DNA of 64,000 nt from Cryomorphaceae bacterium BACL11 MAG-121001-bin54. GTDB lineage: Bacteria > Bacteroidota > Bacteroidia > Flavobacteriales > BACL11. This document shows, one piece after another, positions 9,212-18,838 of this stretch (positions within the stretch are counted from its first letter, which is position 1; the number at the start of each line of letters is the position of its first letter). Location of the stretch: the NCBI GenBank assembly GCA_905182255.1, contig CAJJAH010000002.1:186001-250000 (forward strand), in the 5' to 3' direction. Both the position numbers and the translations under genes were made by a program. The notes below the pieces were generated by a model. The model did no database searches. It was not told the origin of the DNA and saw only the letters and a program-made list of their open reading frames with translations.

Positions 9212-10099
9212 TTATTCTAATGGTAAACTAACTCCTAATCTTTCGGTCATTCCTTGATTTGCCTGCAAACCTCCTGTATGTATGGCTAAAATAGAACTTC
9301 CTTTTGGAAAGTAATCTTTTCCTATTAAATCCATAATACCCATAAACATCTTTCCATTATAAATTGCATCCAAAGAAATATTATGTGTAGCATTAAACTT
9401 ATTTATAAATTCAACTAATTCATTATTTATTTTTGCATAACCACCACCAACATAATCATTTATTAATTTATAATTAGTTGAATTAGTCCAACTATTAATA
9501 TCTCTTTGTAATTGTTCAAATCCTTTAATTGCAGGAAATCCAATTACAATTTGTTTAGAATTGGAAATATTAATAATTCCAGCAATTGTTCCTCCAGTTC
9601 CAACAGGACAACATATATAATCTTGATAATCAATAGGTTCTATAATCTCTTCGGATCCTTGTATTGCAAATTCATTAGTTCCTCCTTCAGGAATTAAATA
9701 AAAATCACCAAATTTAATTTTTAAAGATTCCAAAAAATTAGCAGTATTCTTTTTTTTATAATTACTTCTGCTGACATAATGTAACTTCATTCCATTTTTT
9801 AGAGCAAAACGTAAAGTATGATTTAAAGGCAAACATTCCTCACCTCTTATAATTCCAATACTTTTTAACCCTTTTGACTTCGCAATAAATGCGGAAGCCG
9901 CAATATGATTCGAATAAGCTCCCCCAAAAGTTAATAGAGTATGATGTCCTTTTCTTTCACATTCAAGAAGATTATATTTTAATTTAAAAAATTTATTTCC
10001 TGAAACAAAAGGATGTAACTTGTCAATACGCTTAATAAATAAGCGAACATCTTTAAGGTTAAATACTGGATGTGATATTTCCTTTATTTCTATTTTCAT
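9212..10099 (-). CDS. PLP-dependent ACC deaminase / D-cysteine desulfhydrase family protein
   Basis: The 295-residue protein belongs to the tryptophan-synthase-beta fold (type II PLP) group. The Schiff-base lysine lies in HPFVSGNKFFKLKYNL (about residue 37). It is followed by LLTFGGAYSNHIAASAF, which binds the substrate carboxylate and cofactor, and the phosphate-binding glycine loop PVGTGGTIAGI (about 165-175). HTGGLQANQGM near the C-terminus is also typical. Members deaminate 1-aminocyclopropane-1-carboxylate or degrade D-cysteine. The short Bacteroidota form is usually annotated only as family-level, so the substrate is not assigned. The nearest box is an imperfect GATATTTG. Confidence 0.85.
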   Translation of the reverse strand: MKIEIKEISHPVFNLKDVRLFIKRIDKLHPFVSGNKFFKLKYNLLECERKGHHTLLTFGGAYSNHIAASAFIAKSKGLKSIGIIRGEECLPLNHTLRFALKNGMKLHYVSRSNYKKKNTANFLESLKIKFGDFYLIPEGGTNEFAIQGSEEIIEPIDYQDYICCPVGTGGTIAGIINISNSKQIVIGFPAIKGFEQLQRDINSWTNSTNYKLINDYVGGGYAKINNELVEFINKFNATHNISLDAIYNGKMFMGIMDLIGKDYFPKGSSILAIHTGGLQANQGMTERLGVSLPLE

Positions 10100-10113
10100 T
10101 CTTGCAAATATCG

Positions 10114-10121
10114 TAAATTTG
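10114..10121 (+). promoter_or_regulatory. -7 promoter box TAAATTTG of the DUF5522-hutU transcript
   Basis: TAAATTTG matches TAnnTTTG and ends 8 nt before the ATG at 10130. It lies in the 30-nt gap between divergent start codons. Confidence 0.5.
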
Positions 10122-10129
10122 CAAAACCT

Positions 10130-10303
10130 ATGAAAGAATTTTCAAAAATAGACAGTCTAGAAAAGGATGAATATTATCATTCAAAAGAAGGCTATATTAT
10201 TTTTACTGAAAAATATCATTTAAAAAGAGGATATTGTTGTAATAACAATTGTAAACACTGTCCTTACAAAAAAGAAATAGAATCAAAAAATGAAAAATCT
10301 TAA
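10130..10303 (+). CDS. DUF5522 cysteine-rich mini-protein
   Basis: The 57-residue product begins MKEFSKIDSLEKDEYYHSKE and contains GYCCNNNCKHCPY, the four-cysteine signature of the DUF5522 family of small Bacteroidota proteins. The cysteines (about residues 36, 37, 41 and 44) could bind a metal, but no function is established that I know of. Its last 14 nt overlap the start of hutU in another frame, so the two are translationally linked. A -7 box ends 8 nt upstream. Confidence 0.8.
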   Translation: MKEFSKIDSLEKDEYYHSKEGYIIFTEKYHLKRGYCCNNNCKHCPYKKEIESKNEKS

Positions 10304-12293
10304 ACAAGCAATCTTAGAAGGAATTCCATCAGAAATACCTAAAAAAAGAAATCTTAATACTAACGTTAGTCATGCCCCTAACAGAAAAGATATACTTAGC
10401 AAGGATGAAAAGAAATTAGCTATTCGTAATGCCTTGCGTTATTTTCCAATGGAAATGCACGAGGAATTAGCACCTGAATTTACTGATGAGCTTAAAACAT
10501 ACGGAAGGATTTACATGTATCGTTTCATGCCTGAATATGAGATAAAAGCAAGACATTTAGAAGATTTTCCATATAAGAGTAAACAAGCTGCAGCAATACA
10601 AATGATGCTATCAAACAACCTAGATCAAGCTATTGCTCAGCATCCTGAAGAATTGATTACTTATGGAGGGAATGGATCTGTATTTCAAAACTGGGCACAA
10701 TACTTATTGTGTATGCAATACTTAGCCCTAATGAATGATGAACAAACTTTAGCTTTATATTCTGGACATTCAATGGGATTATTTCCATCACACAAAGATG
10801 CCCCTAGAGTTGTTGTAACTAATGGAATGATGATACCTAATTACTCCAAACCTGATGATTGGGAAAAATTTAATGCTTTAGGCGTAACACAATTCGGACA
10901 AATGACTGCTGGTTCTTTTATGTATATAGGTCCACAAGGAATTGTACATGGAACTAATATAACTTTACTAAATGCAGCTAGAAAAATAGACCCTAGTGCT
11001 GAAGATTTAAAAGGCAAAATATTTATTACCGCAGGATTAGGAGGAATGAGTGGTGCGCAACCAAAAGCTGGAGTTATTGCAAAAGGAATCTGTATAGTTG
11101 CAGAAATTAATCCTCAAGCAACTTACAAAAGACACGAGCAAGGTTGGGTGGATGAAGTATACAATAATTTAGATAATTTACTTGATAGAGCAATCACTGC
11201 TAGAGCAAACCAAGAAGCAGTTTCTATTGCTTATGATGGAAATATAGTTGACTTATGGGAAAGAGTAGTTGAACGAAATATTCATATTGAAATAGGATCT
11301 GACCAAACTTCCTTACATAATCCTTGGGCGGGTGGTTACTACCCAGTTGGAATGAGTTACGATTCTGCTAATAAAATGATGGTTGAGAATCCTGTAGAAT
11401 TTAAAAAGGAAGTACAAAAAACTTTGATTCGTCATGCTAATGCAATCAATGCTTTAACAGAAAGAGGTATGTACTTTTTTGATTATGGAAATGCTTTCTT
11501 ATTAGAAGCAAGTCGTGCTAATGCCGATGTTTTAATGCCTAATGGAGATTTCAGATACTCTTCTTATGTGCAAGATATATTAGGTCCAATGTGCTTTGAT
11601 TATGGCTTTGGTCCTTTTCGTTGGGTTTGTGCTTCTAATGATCCAAAAGACTTAGCTATAACAGATAGAATTGCTTGTGAAGTACTAGAAAAATTAATTA
11701 AAAATTCTCCTGATGAGATTAAATTACAGATGAGAGACAATATTAATTGGATAAAAGCAGCAGGTAAAAACAAGATGGTTGTAGGTTCACAAGCTCGTAT
11801 TTTATATGCTGACTCTGATGGAAGAATGAAAATTGCAGAAGCTTTCAATAATGCAATTGCTGATAACACTATTTCAGCTCCTGTAGTTTTAGGTCGCGAT
11901 CATCATGATGTTTCAGGAACAGACTCTCCATACCGAGAAACATCAAATATTTATGACGGCTCACAATTTACCGCTGATATGGCTATTCAGAATGTTATTG
12001 GAGATAGTTTTAGAGGAGCTACTTGGGTTTCTATTCACAATGGCGGAGGTGTTGGATGGGGAGAAGTAATCAACGGCGGTTTTGGAATGTTGCTAGATGG
12101 AAGTTCTGATGCTGATAAAAAATTAAAATCTATGCTTTTTTGGGATGTAAATAATGGAATTTCTAGAAGAAGTTGGGCAAGAAATAAAGAAGCAAACTTT
12201 GCAATTAAAAGAGCCATGGAAATGAATCCAGACCTAAAAGTTACAATGCCTAATACTGCTGCTGATAGTTTAATAAATTCATTAGATTTATAG
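10290..12293 (+). CDS. hutU: Urocanate hydratase (long form)
   Basis: Urocanase catalyses the second step of histidine degradation, urocanate to imidazolonepropionate, using tightly bound NAD+ as an electrophile. Family motifs are visible: YGGNGSVFQNWAQY, SGHSMGLFPSHKDAPR, TAGLGGMSGAQPKAGV (NAD-binding, about 251-266), SDQTSLHNPWAGGYYPVG, and the C-terminal GRDHHDVSGTDSPYRET and HNGGGVGWGEVINGGFGM. At 667 residues it is about 110 longer than the classical enzyme; this long form is known in Bacteroidota. No hutH, hutI or hutG gene is adjacent in this window, so the pathway genes are scattered. The start overlaps the DUF5522 gene by 14 nt. Confidence 0.94.
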   Translation: MKNLKQAILEGIPSEIPKKRNLNTNVSHAPNRKDILSKDEKKLAIRNALRYFPMEMHEELAPEFTDELKTYGRIYMYRFMPEYEIKARHLEDFPYKSKQAAAIQMMLSNNLDQAIAQHPEELITYGGNGSVFQNWAQYLLCMQYLALMNDEQTLALYSGHSMGLFPSHKDAPRVVVTNGMMIPNYSKPDDWEKFNALGVTQFGQMTAGSFMYIGPQGIVHGTNITLLNAARKIDPSAEDLKGKIFITAGLGGMSGAQPKAGVIAKGICIVAEINPQATYKRHEQGWVDEVYNNLDNLLDRAITARANQEAVSIAYDGNIVDLWERVVERNIHIEIGSDQTSLHNPWAGGYYPVGMSYDSANKMMVENPVEFKKEVQKTLIRHANAINALTERGMYFFDYGNAFLLEASRANADVLMPNGDFRYSSYVQDILGPMCFDYGFGPFRWVCASNDPKDLAITDRIACEVLEKLIKNSPDEIKLQMRDNINWIKAAGKNKMVVGSQARILYADSDGRMKIAEAFNNAIADNTISAPVVLGRDHHDVSGTDSPYRETSNIYDGSQFTADMAIQNVIGDSFRGATWVSIHNGGGVGWGEVINGGFGMLLDGSSDADKKLKSMLFWDVNNGISRRSWARNKEANFAIKRAMEMNPDLKVTMPNTAADSLINSLDL

Positions 12294-12338
12294 AAAAAAA
12301 TATTATAAAATACTGCTCACTTAAAGAAACTAATAAAC

Positions 12339-13022
12339 ATGACAGCAATCGTAAATCCATCTATTTTTAAATTCTTAACTGTCCTTAAAAACAATAATAC
12401 AAGAGAATGGTTTGCTGAAAACAAAAATTATTACCAAAAAGAAGAAGAGTTAATAAAAGATTTCTTTACATCAATAAATACAGATCTTTCAAATATTGAT
12501 AATATAAGCGAAATGAAAACATATCGCATATATAGAGATATTCGTTTTTCAAAGGATAAAACTCCTTACAAAACCTACAGAAGCTGTAGCTTTAAAAGAG
12601 CAACTAAATTCCTTAGAGGTTCTTATCATTTGGAAATTACACCAGGGGGAAGTTTTTTAGCAGCAGGATTTTGGAAACCCAATAAAGACGATTTATTCAG
12701 GATTAGAAAAGAATTTGAACTAGACAGTTCATTAATTAAAAACATACTTTCTGATAAGGAATTTACAACTAATTTTTTGGGGTTCCATGACATAAGTTCT
12801 TTAAAGCTAGCTCCTACAGGATTTGATAAAAATCACCCAAATATCAATCTGATAAAAAAGAAGGATTTTATTGTTTTACGAAAGTTTAATGATAAAGAAG
12901 TAATATCTAAAGATTTTCATTCTAATGTAATAAATTCGTTTAAAATAGTAAGACCTTTCTTTAACTATATGAGTGATGTACTTACTACAAACTTAAACGG
13001 AGAAAGCATTTTAGAGAGATAA
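12339..13022 (+). CDS. DUF2461 (TIGR02453) family protein
   Basis: This 227-residue cytoplasmic protein matches the DUF2461 family: FLTVLKNNNTREWFAENKNYY at the N-terminus, YRIYRDIRFSKDKTPYKTY in the middle, and YHLEITPGGSFLAAGFWKP are its signature stretches. The biochemical function of the family is not established to my knowledge. It ends directly against the convergent membrane-protein gene (stop at 13022, next stop at 13023), with no room for a separate terminator. Confidence 0.88.
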   Translation: MTAIVNPSIFKFLTVLKNNNTREWFAENKNYYQKEEELIKDFFTSINTDLSNIDNISEMKTYRIYRDIRFSKDKTPYKTYRSCSFKRATKFLRGSYHLEITPGGSFLAAGFWKPNKDDLFRIRKEFELDSSLIKNILSDKEFTTNFLGFHDISSLKLAPTGFDKNHPNINLIKKKDFIVLRKFNDKEVISKDFHSNVINSFKIVRPFFNYMSDVLTTNLNGESILER

Positions 13023-13706
13023 TTATTCAATATATTTGGGTGATAAATTATAAATTAATACAATATGTAATAATCCAATTAATTGAACAAATAAAATATA
13101 AAAAGGCCAATCCCCTATTATAAAAGGGTTATTAACTAATGGTTTTGATAATAGAAACATATAATTTGTATCAAGTATAAAATTGAAAATAAAAACAATT
13201 AAAAATGCGATTTGTGCTCTAAGAAAAATTTTCCACCAACTTAATATTCTTAGTTTATAATTCATTACAAACATTAAATACAAAGGCACAAATATCAAAA
13301 CACCATGAGTAAAATAATATTCAAATATATGCCAATTGCTTGAACCCCAAATAAGTTCTGGGGTTGCTAGAGCATTTAATGCCGAAGGCAGAGCTAATAA
13401 TAAAGCCCACTCGTACATCCACTGTTTTTTATTCAGTAAAACTAAAATACAAATAAAGTAAGATATATTGCATAAATGAAGTGGCAGAAAATCTTGAATT
13501 GTCCAATCACCCATAATTACGGTAATTATATTAGTAGTCAAATAAATGATAATAGCTAAATAAGCAAAATATTTACTAGTGATTTCTTTAAATTTAATTG
13601 TTTTACTTTTTAAATAAAAAATTACTAAACTTATTAAAACAAAGCAAATTACTATTCCCTTCCACCACAAGGAAGATAAAGGCTCTATTAATTCGTGTAT
13701 TAACAT
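13023..13706 (-). CDS. TIGR02206/YwaF-type integral membrane protein
   Basis: The 227-residue protein has about seven hydrophobic segments. The motif FLPLHLCNISYF and the region with WHIFEYYFTHGVLIFVPLYLM resemble the TIGR02206 (YwaF-like) membrane protein family, in which His residues sit next to membrane helices. The function is unknown. The gene starts 3 nt downstream of the stop of the giant T9SS protein gene on the same strand and may be transcribed with it. No signal for a separate promoter is visible. Confidence 0.75.
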   Translation of the reverse strand: MLIHELIEPLSSLWWKGIVICFVLISLVIFYLKSKTIKFKEITSKYFAYLAIIIYLTTNIITVIMGDWTIQDFLPLHLCNISYFICILVLLNKKQWMYEWALLLALPSALNALATPELIWGSSNWHIFEYYFTHGVLIFVPLYLMFVMNYKLRILSWWKIFLRAQIAFLIVFIFNFILDTNYMFLLSKPLVNNPFIIGDWPFYILFVQLIGLLHIVLIYNLSPKYIE

Positions 13707-13709
13707 AGT

Positions 13710-16700
13710 TTATCTTAAAATTAATTTTTTATTAATAGTCGAATCTGATGTTTCAATTCTAATTATATAAACTGACTTAGCAAAATCATCAAGGTTTATT
13801 TTCTTTTGATAAAAACCTGAAAAACTCATTAATTTATCTTCAAAAACAACCTCACTTAATAAATTTAAAATACTAATAATAAAATTACCATTTTCAATAC
13901 ACTCAAAACTAATTTCAACTAAACCATCACTTGGATTTGGAAAAATATTTAGGTTAGAAATTATATTATTTTCAGAAATAGAATTAGCATCTTCAATTAC
14001 AAAATAAGCTGTATCACTTATACAATTATTAGCACCAGTAACTAACAACCAATATATTCCAGAAGTAACTGGACTAATAAATGAGGTAATTTCACCGGAA
14101 CTCCATAAATAAGAGTAGGGAACTAACCCACTTGTAACATTTGAATACAAATTATTATTTTGAGTGTAAATTTGTACTTCTATATCTGAGAATGAAAGGT
14201 AAGTTGTGAATATACTATCACAAGAATTTAAAAAAGATATAGTATCAATATAAATTCCCGCTGTGCTATATATACTATTACCCACTTGATAGCTTTCATT
14301 TTCACACAATACAATTTGCTGAGTATTAAAATAAGAGGGGGTAACTGATAAATAAGTACTTACTATGCTATCACAATTACTTACGGAAATTAATGTGTCA
14401 GAATATAAACCAGGATATAAATATATATTATTTCCTATTTGATAAGTTTCTCCTTGACAAATAACAGCCTGATTAACATAAGCACCTCCACTTAATACCT
14501 CAAGATTAAGAACAATAATACTATCACAACCTTGTGAAGTAGTAAGATAATTAATATAAACCCCTGCTTGAGAATAATAATTATTATTAATCAATACATT
14601 ATCTCCACTACAAATGGAATAATTTAATGTATCATGATAGCTATTTAACACAGATAAATTAGTAGTTATTATACTATCACAATTTCCAAAATTGATAGTA
14701 TCAATATAAATACCAGAAGTGCTATAAAAATTATTTCCAATCTGAAAAGAAGACCCTTCACAAATATTTACTTGTTGGCTAAAAGAAATACTTTGGTTTA
14801 CTGTAAGTAGAGTATTAATAATACTATCACAACCAAGACTGTTTGTTAAAGAGTCTGTATAGTTTACTGATACACTATAATAATTACCTCCTAATAATAC
14901 ACTGTCACCATTGCAAATTAAAATTGATTGGTTAATTGAGTAGCTGTTATTTATTACAGCATCAACACTAGAAATTGCTGAAACACATGATTCAGCTTGA
15001 ATCTCCCAATCATAAAAGAAATAATAATAACCTAATGAAGCATCAGTACCGGTTATTGATACGATATCGCTTATATTGTAAGGGAAAACTGCTCCAGAAC
15101 TTGTTCTATACAAATCAGAATTAGCCGAATTAACTCCTAATTGCATGTTATTTTGTACTGGCAAAACAAAATTTAAATTCACTCTAAAACCATTAGATGA
15201 AGAGGAAATAAATACAGTGGTATCTCTCAGGACAGCATTACTACTGTTCCTTAGTTCGATTGTTCTATATCCATCAGAACCAGCATAAATAAGTACAGAT
15301 TTTAAAGTTGATGGTTTATAATTATCAAATATTAAATGTCTTTCACCCTGAAAGTAACTTCCTGCACCAATATTATTATCAACAGGACCTCCGTTAATTA
15401 CAGGGAAATCATAAACTGATTGTGCATAATAAGTAGTAGAAGTACTTAACAATGGGGTAACAAAAGAGGTTCCTGTGGCCAACAAGTTAGTTGCTGCAGA
15501 ATCTGAATACCAATAAACCGATTCATTAGTTAAAGCACTCAAAGTAAGAAAACTACTTCCGCAAGCATCAGCTCCCACAAGTTGTAAATTCATATCAATA
15601 ATATTGAGATAATTAATCAATATTAAGGAGTCACTTCCATACTGGTTACTAGTAATTAGGCTTATAGTAAAAACACCACTATTAGAATAAGTATGAGTTG
15701 GGTTTTGTAAAGTTGAAGTATTTCCATCTCCAAAATCCCAAATCCAAGTACTTGGTCCATTTGATGATAAATCAGTAAAATTAATTGTTGTATTACAGCT
15801 TACAGTATCGCTTAATACAAAACTAGCTATGGGTGGTGAGGTTGGAAATGCACAAGTCCAATTTGCTTCAAAACCTGTACCATTCACACCAGCATCGGCA
15901 TGAAGATATACGGTTAAAGCTCCTCCACTTGAAATAATAGTTCCTGGGCTTCCAGTTAAAGTATTACAAAACTGACCTAATGAGGTGGATGAAGTATCAA
16001 AGCCATCAAAAATTTCAATATAGTCCCAATTACAATTAGTTGAAGATGATGGTGCTTCAATATCAAAACTTGTAAAATTCAAAGTAATTTGACTACTTCC
16101 TTGAGGAGCAATCGTTATCCAACTATTATTGTTATCATAATAGTTTCCATTAGGACCTCCTACATCAAATAAAACCCCATTACATGATGTTTGTGTTATG
16201 CCGGATCCAGAAGACGGCAAAGTAATAATACATGGGTTATTTGGATCAACACTTATTATTGACTGCTGCAAAATGCTATCAGTACCCAAAGGTCCACTTG
16301 CAAATAACGAAACGGTAAATGTGCCAAAGCTAGTATAAGTATGTGTAGGATTAGTTGCCGTACTTGTGTTTCCATCCCCAAAATCCCAAAAGTAAGTGTT
16401 TGAATAAAAAGAATTATTTAAAAAGCTTACTTGAGATGGAATATTACAAAATACAGAATCATTGTAAGAGAAGTCAGCAATTGGTGGAGAAGTAATTTCT
16501 AAATCAATATCCCACAAGCCCCTTCCAAAAGTGGCAGCTATTAATTTATTTGATTGATACTGAATTTCTAATTCATTAACAATAACATTGGGTAAACTAT
16601 TATTATTAAACATGTTCCAATCTGTTAATGAAGAGTCTGTAATAAACACACCTAAATCAGTACCAATATATAAATTTTCATTATTGCTATTTTCATCTAA

Positions 16701-18743
16701 AACTATACAATTAGCAGGTACATTTGGTAAAGTTCCTGAAATATTTATCCATGTATTACCTCCATTGTTAGTTTTGTACACCTTCTCTCCTGCTGTGTAG
16801 CCTGATAAAGTAACCCAAACTTTATTAGCATCATTAGGATGAACAATAATATAGCTAATTGTTTTGTATGGTAAATTATTGTTTATGCTTGTCCAAGATC
16901 CTCCACCATTTGTAGTTGTAAATATATTTGCACCATCTGAAAAATAAATGACATTACTATTAGACTTTGAGGTTCCTATTTCATCGATTTTCCCTCCATT
17001 AGTTTGATTATTTGTAATGACATTCCAGTTATTACCACCATCAGTGGATTTGTGCAATTCATCGTAACCTATGTAAATTATTTGAGGATTATTTCTATCA
17101 AGTTCATAAGGGGTTTCCCATGCTCCGTTATTTGATGGTCCAATACTAGAAAAACTATTCCCTCCATTAGTTGATTTTCGAATATCACCATAATACAAAG
17201 CACCATACATTATATTTGAATTTGTATAGTCAATAATACATTCCATACCGTCACCCCCAATCACGGCATCCCAAACACTTGAATTTTTAAGAAAGGTTCC
17301 ATTATCCTGTGATCCTGCAATTACTTTATCTTGAACAGTTTGTGAAACACCTAAACTATAAAACTGTGTAATTTGTAATCCATCCGAAATATCCGTCCAA
17401 TTATTACCATTATCAGTTGAGTAATAAAGTCCCCCATCATTACCAGAATATACAAAGTTATTTAATGGATTATACTTTAACATATGCTCATCAGCATGCA
17501 TGTAATTAGTACCTCCTCCTCCGTACCAATGTGTATTTATATTCCAACTTTGCCCACCGTCTAAAGATTTCCAACAATTTACTCCTCCAACAAATAAAAT
17601 ATTTTCGTCCTGAGGAGAAACTTCAAAAGCTAAATCATACCAAGCTTGACCATCAGAATCAGAACCTGTAGTTGACCAGCCAAGTAGATTAGGACTATTA
17701 GCCTGTTGTGTCCACGTTTGTCCTTCATCAGATGATTTGTAAACTCCATAAAATCCATTATTATTTCCACCAAATAAAGCATAAACTACAGAAGGGTTGT
17801 CAGCTGTAACACCGACGCAGGCTCTTACTACATCTGACTGTGAAGGTAATCCTGTTCCTGCTTGAATCCAGGTAATCCCATTATCAGATGATTTGTAAAC
17901 TGAAGTGGAACCCTTAGATCCTCCATAAATTATATTTGAATTAGCAGTGTGAAACTCCATACTTGTTATGCTAATGGAAAAAGTATTTATAAAAGTATTT
18001 CCACCATCAACTGAACGATATACCCCATTGCTTGTAGCTACTATTAAAACATTAGGATTATTTGGATCAATCAAGATCCTATTTCCTTTATAATATTGAG
18101 TTACATTAAATGATAGTCCCGTCATTTGCCAAGATGCTCCTCCATCGTAAGACTTTAACAAACCATATGAATAGGTATCTCCACCATCTCTATCTCCTGT
18201 AATAACATAAATCGTATCAGGATTTGATGGATGAATAGCAATATCAGAAACACCAAGATTAGCTAGAAAATCAGTTGATGTCTGCCAAGTTTGACCTGCA
18301 TTTACTGATTTCCAAAAACCCCCTGCTGGAGCACCAACATATATCGTGTTTGCATCAGTTGGATGAAAAGAAATAGTATTTACTCTTCCTATTCCTCTTT
18401 TTCTTCCACTTGATTCTAATGGAACATTACTTGGCCCAACTTGAGTCCAAATATTTGGAGGAAGCATATTAAACTGATTATTTGCAGCTTGTAAATTATT
18501 ATATTCTTCCCACAATAATTCAGGATATTGAATGCCATCAGGAAAAACTCTCTGTTCCATAAAGTTCTCCCATCTTTTAAATTGTTTCCAACCTTTTCCT
18601 TTTTCTATTGTTTTATTTTCCCAATAAGAGTTAAATTCCTTCTGTACATCATAAAAGTTTTGACTCGGATCTTGCATTTGATCTATCCAGTTTTGTGAAA
18701 ATAAAAACTGGGGAACTAAAAGAAATATTAAGATTTTTTTCAT
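13710..18743 (-). CDS. Giant T9SS-secreted protein: sortilin/BNR repeats, PKD, CUB, repeat region, sorting domain
   Basis: I start this 1677-residue protein at 18743, not 18794, because a -7 box lies inside the longer frame and the new start begins directly with a signal peptide (MKKILIFLLVPQFLFSQ). Residues about 95-740 are a VPS10/sortilin-like propeller with many Asp-box repeats (SVNAGQTWQ, SYDGGASWQM, STDNGNNWTD). Then follow a PKD domain (FWDFGDGNTST), a CUB-like domain (NCNWDYIEIFDG), a second PKD (WIWDFGDGNTST), an Ig-like segment, and five repeats of about 45 residues ending in CDSI. The last ~80 residues are a type A T9SS sorting domain (NIFPNPSDGLVEISF ... KKLILR). It is a surface or secreted adhesion-type protein; no enzymatic residue is visible. 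Confidence 0.9.
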   Translation of the reverse strand: MKKILIFLLVPQFLFSQNWIDQMQDPSQNFYDVQKEFNSYWENKTIEKGKGWKQFKRWENFMEQRVFPDGIQYPELLWEEYNNLQAANNQFNMLPPNIWTQVGPSNVPLESSGRKRGIGRVNTISFHPTDANTIYVGAPAGGFWKSVNAGQTWQTSTDFLANLGVSDIAIHPSNPDTIYVITGDRDGGDTYSYGLLKSYDGGASWQMTGLSFNVTQYYKGNRILIDPNNPNVLIVATSNGVYRSVDGGNTFINTFSISITSMEFHTANSNIIYGGSKGSTSVYKSSDNGITWIQAGTGLPSQSDVVRACVGVTADNPSVVYALFGGNNNGFYGVYKSSDEGQTWTQQANSPNLLGWSTTGSDSDGQAWYDLAFEVSPQDENILFVGGVNCWKSLDGGQSWNINTHWYGGGGTNYMHADEHMLKYNPLNNFVYSGNDGGLYYSTDNGNNWTDISDGLQITQFYSLGVSQTVQDKVIAGSQDNGTFLKNSSVWDAVIGGDGMECIIDYTNSNIMYGALYYGDIRKSTNGGNSFSSIGPSNNGAWETPYELDRNNPQIIYIGYDELHKSTDGGNNWNVITNNQTNGGKIDEIGTSKSNSNVIYFSDGANIFTTTNGGGSWTSINNNLPYKTISYIIVHPNDANKVWVTLSGYTAGEKVYKTNNGGNTWINISGTLPNVPANCIVLDENSNNENLYIGTDLGVFITDSSLTDWNMFNNNSLPNVIVNELEIQYQSNKLIAATFGRGLWDIDLEITSPPIADFSYNDSVFCNIPSQVSFLNNSFYSNTYFWDFGDGNTSTATNPTHTYTSFGTFTVSLFASGPLGTDSILQQSIISVDPNNPCIITLPSSGSGITQTSCNGVLFDVGGPNGNYYDNNNSWITIAPQGSSQITLNFTSFDIEAPSSSTNCNWDYIEIFDGFDTSSTSLGQFCNTLTGSPGTIISSGGALTVYLHADAGVNGTGFEANWTCAFPTSPPIASFVLSDTVSCNTTINFTDLSSNGPSTWIWDFGDGNTSTLQNPTHTYSNSGVFTISLITSNQYGSDSLILINYLNIIDMNLQLVGADACGSSFLTLSALTNESVYWYSDSAATNLLATGTSFVTPLLSTSTTYYAQSVYDFPVINGGPVDNNIGAGSYFQGERHLIFDNYKPSTLKSVLIYAGSDGYRTIELRNSSNAVLRDTTVFISSSSNGFRVNLNFVLPVQNNMQLGVNSANSDLYRTSSGAVFPYNISDIVSITGTDASLGYYYFFYDWEIQAESCVSAISSVDAVINNSYSINQSILICNGDSVLLGGNYYSVSVNYTDSLTNSLGCDSIINTLLTVNQSISFSQQVNICEGSSFQIGNNFYSTSGIYIDTINFGNCDSIITTNLSVLNSYHDTLNYSICSGDNVLINNNYYSQAGVYINYLTTSQGCDSIIVLNLEVLSGGAYVNQAVICQGETYQIGNNIYLYPGLYSDTLISVSNCDSIVSTYLSVTPSYFNTQQIVLCENESYQVGNSIYSTAGIYIDTISFLNSCDSIFTTYLSFSDIEVQIYTQNNNLYSNVTSGLVPYSYLWSSGEITSFISPVTSGIYWLLVTGANNCISDTAYFVIEDANSISENNIISNLNIFPNPSDGLVEISFECIENGNFIISILNLLSEVVFEDKLMSFSGFYQKKINLDDFAKSVYIIRIETSDSTINKKLILR

Positions 18744-18757
18744 TTTTAAAATTTTAA

Positions 18758-18765
18758 CAAATCTA
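18758..18765 (-). promoter_or_regulatory. -7 promoter box TAGATTTG of the giant T9SS gene
   Basis: The minus-strand TAGATTTG ends 14 nt before the ATG at 18743. It lies inside the longer open frame, which argues that the more upstream ATG at 18794 is not used. Confidence 0.55.
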
Positions 18766-18838
18766 AGAATAATTCGTTTTCTAGAAACTATCAATATCTA
18801 ATTTTCTTGTAATCTTAGTTTATTGTTAAACTATTGTT

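Noticed and set aside
18744-18794. Upstream ATG of the giant T9SS protein
   Set aside because: It adds 17 residues before the signal peptide, and the frame there contains the TAGATTTG box.
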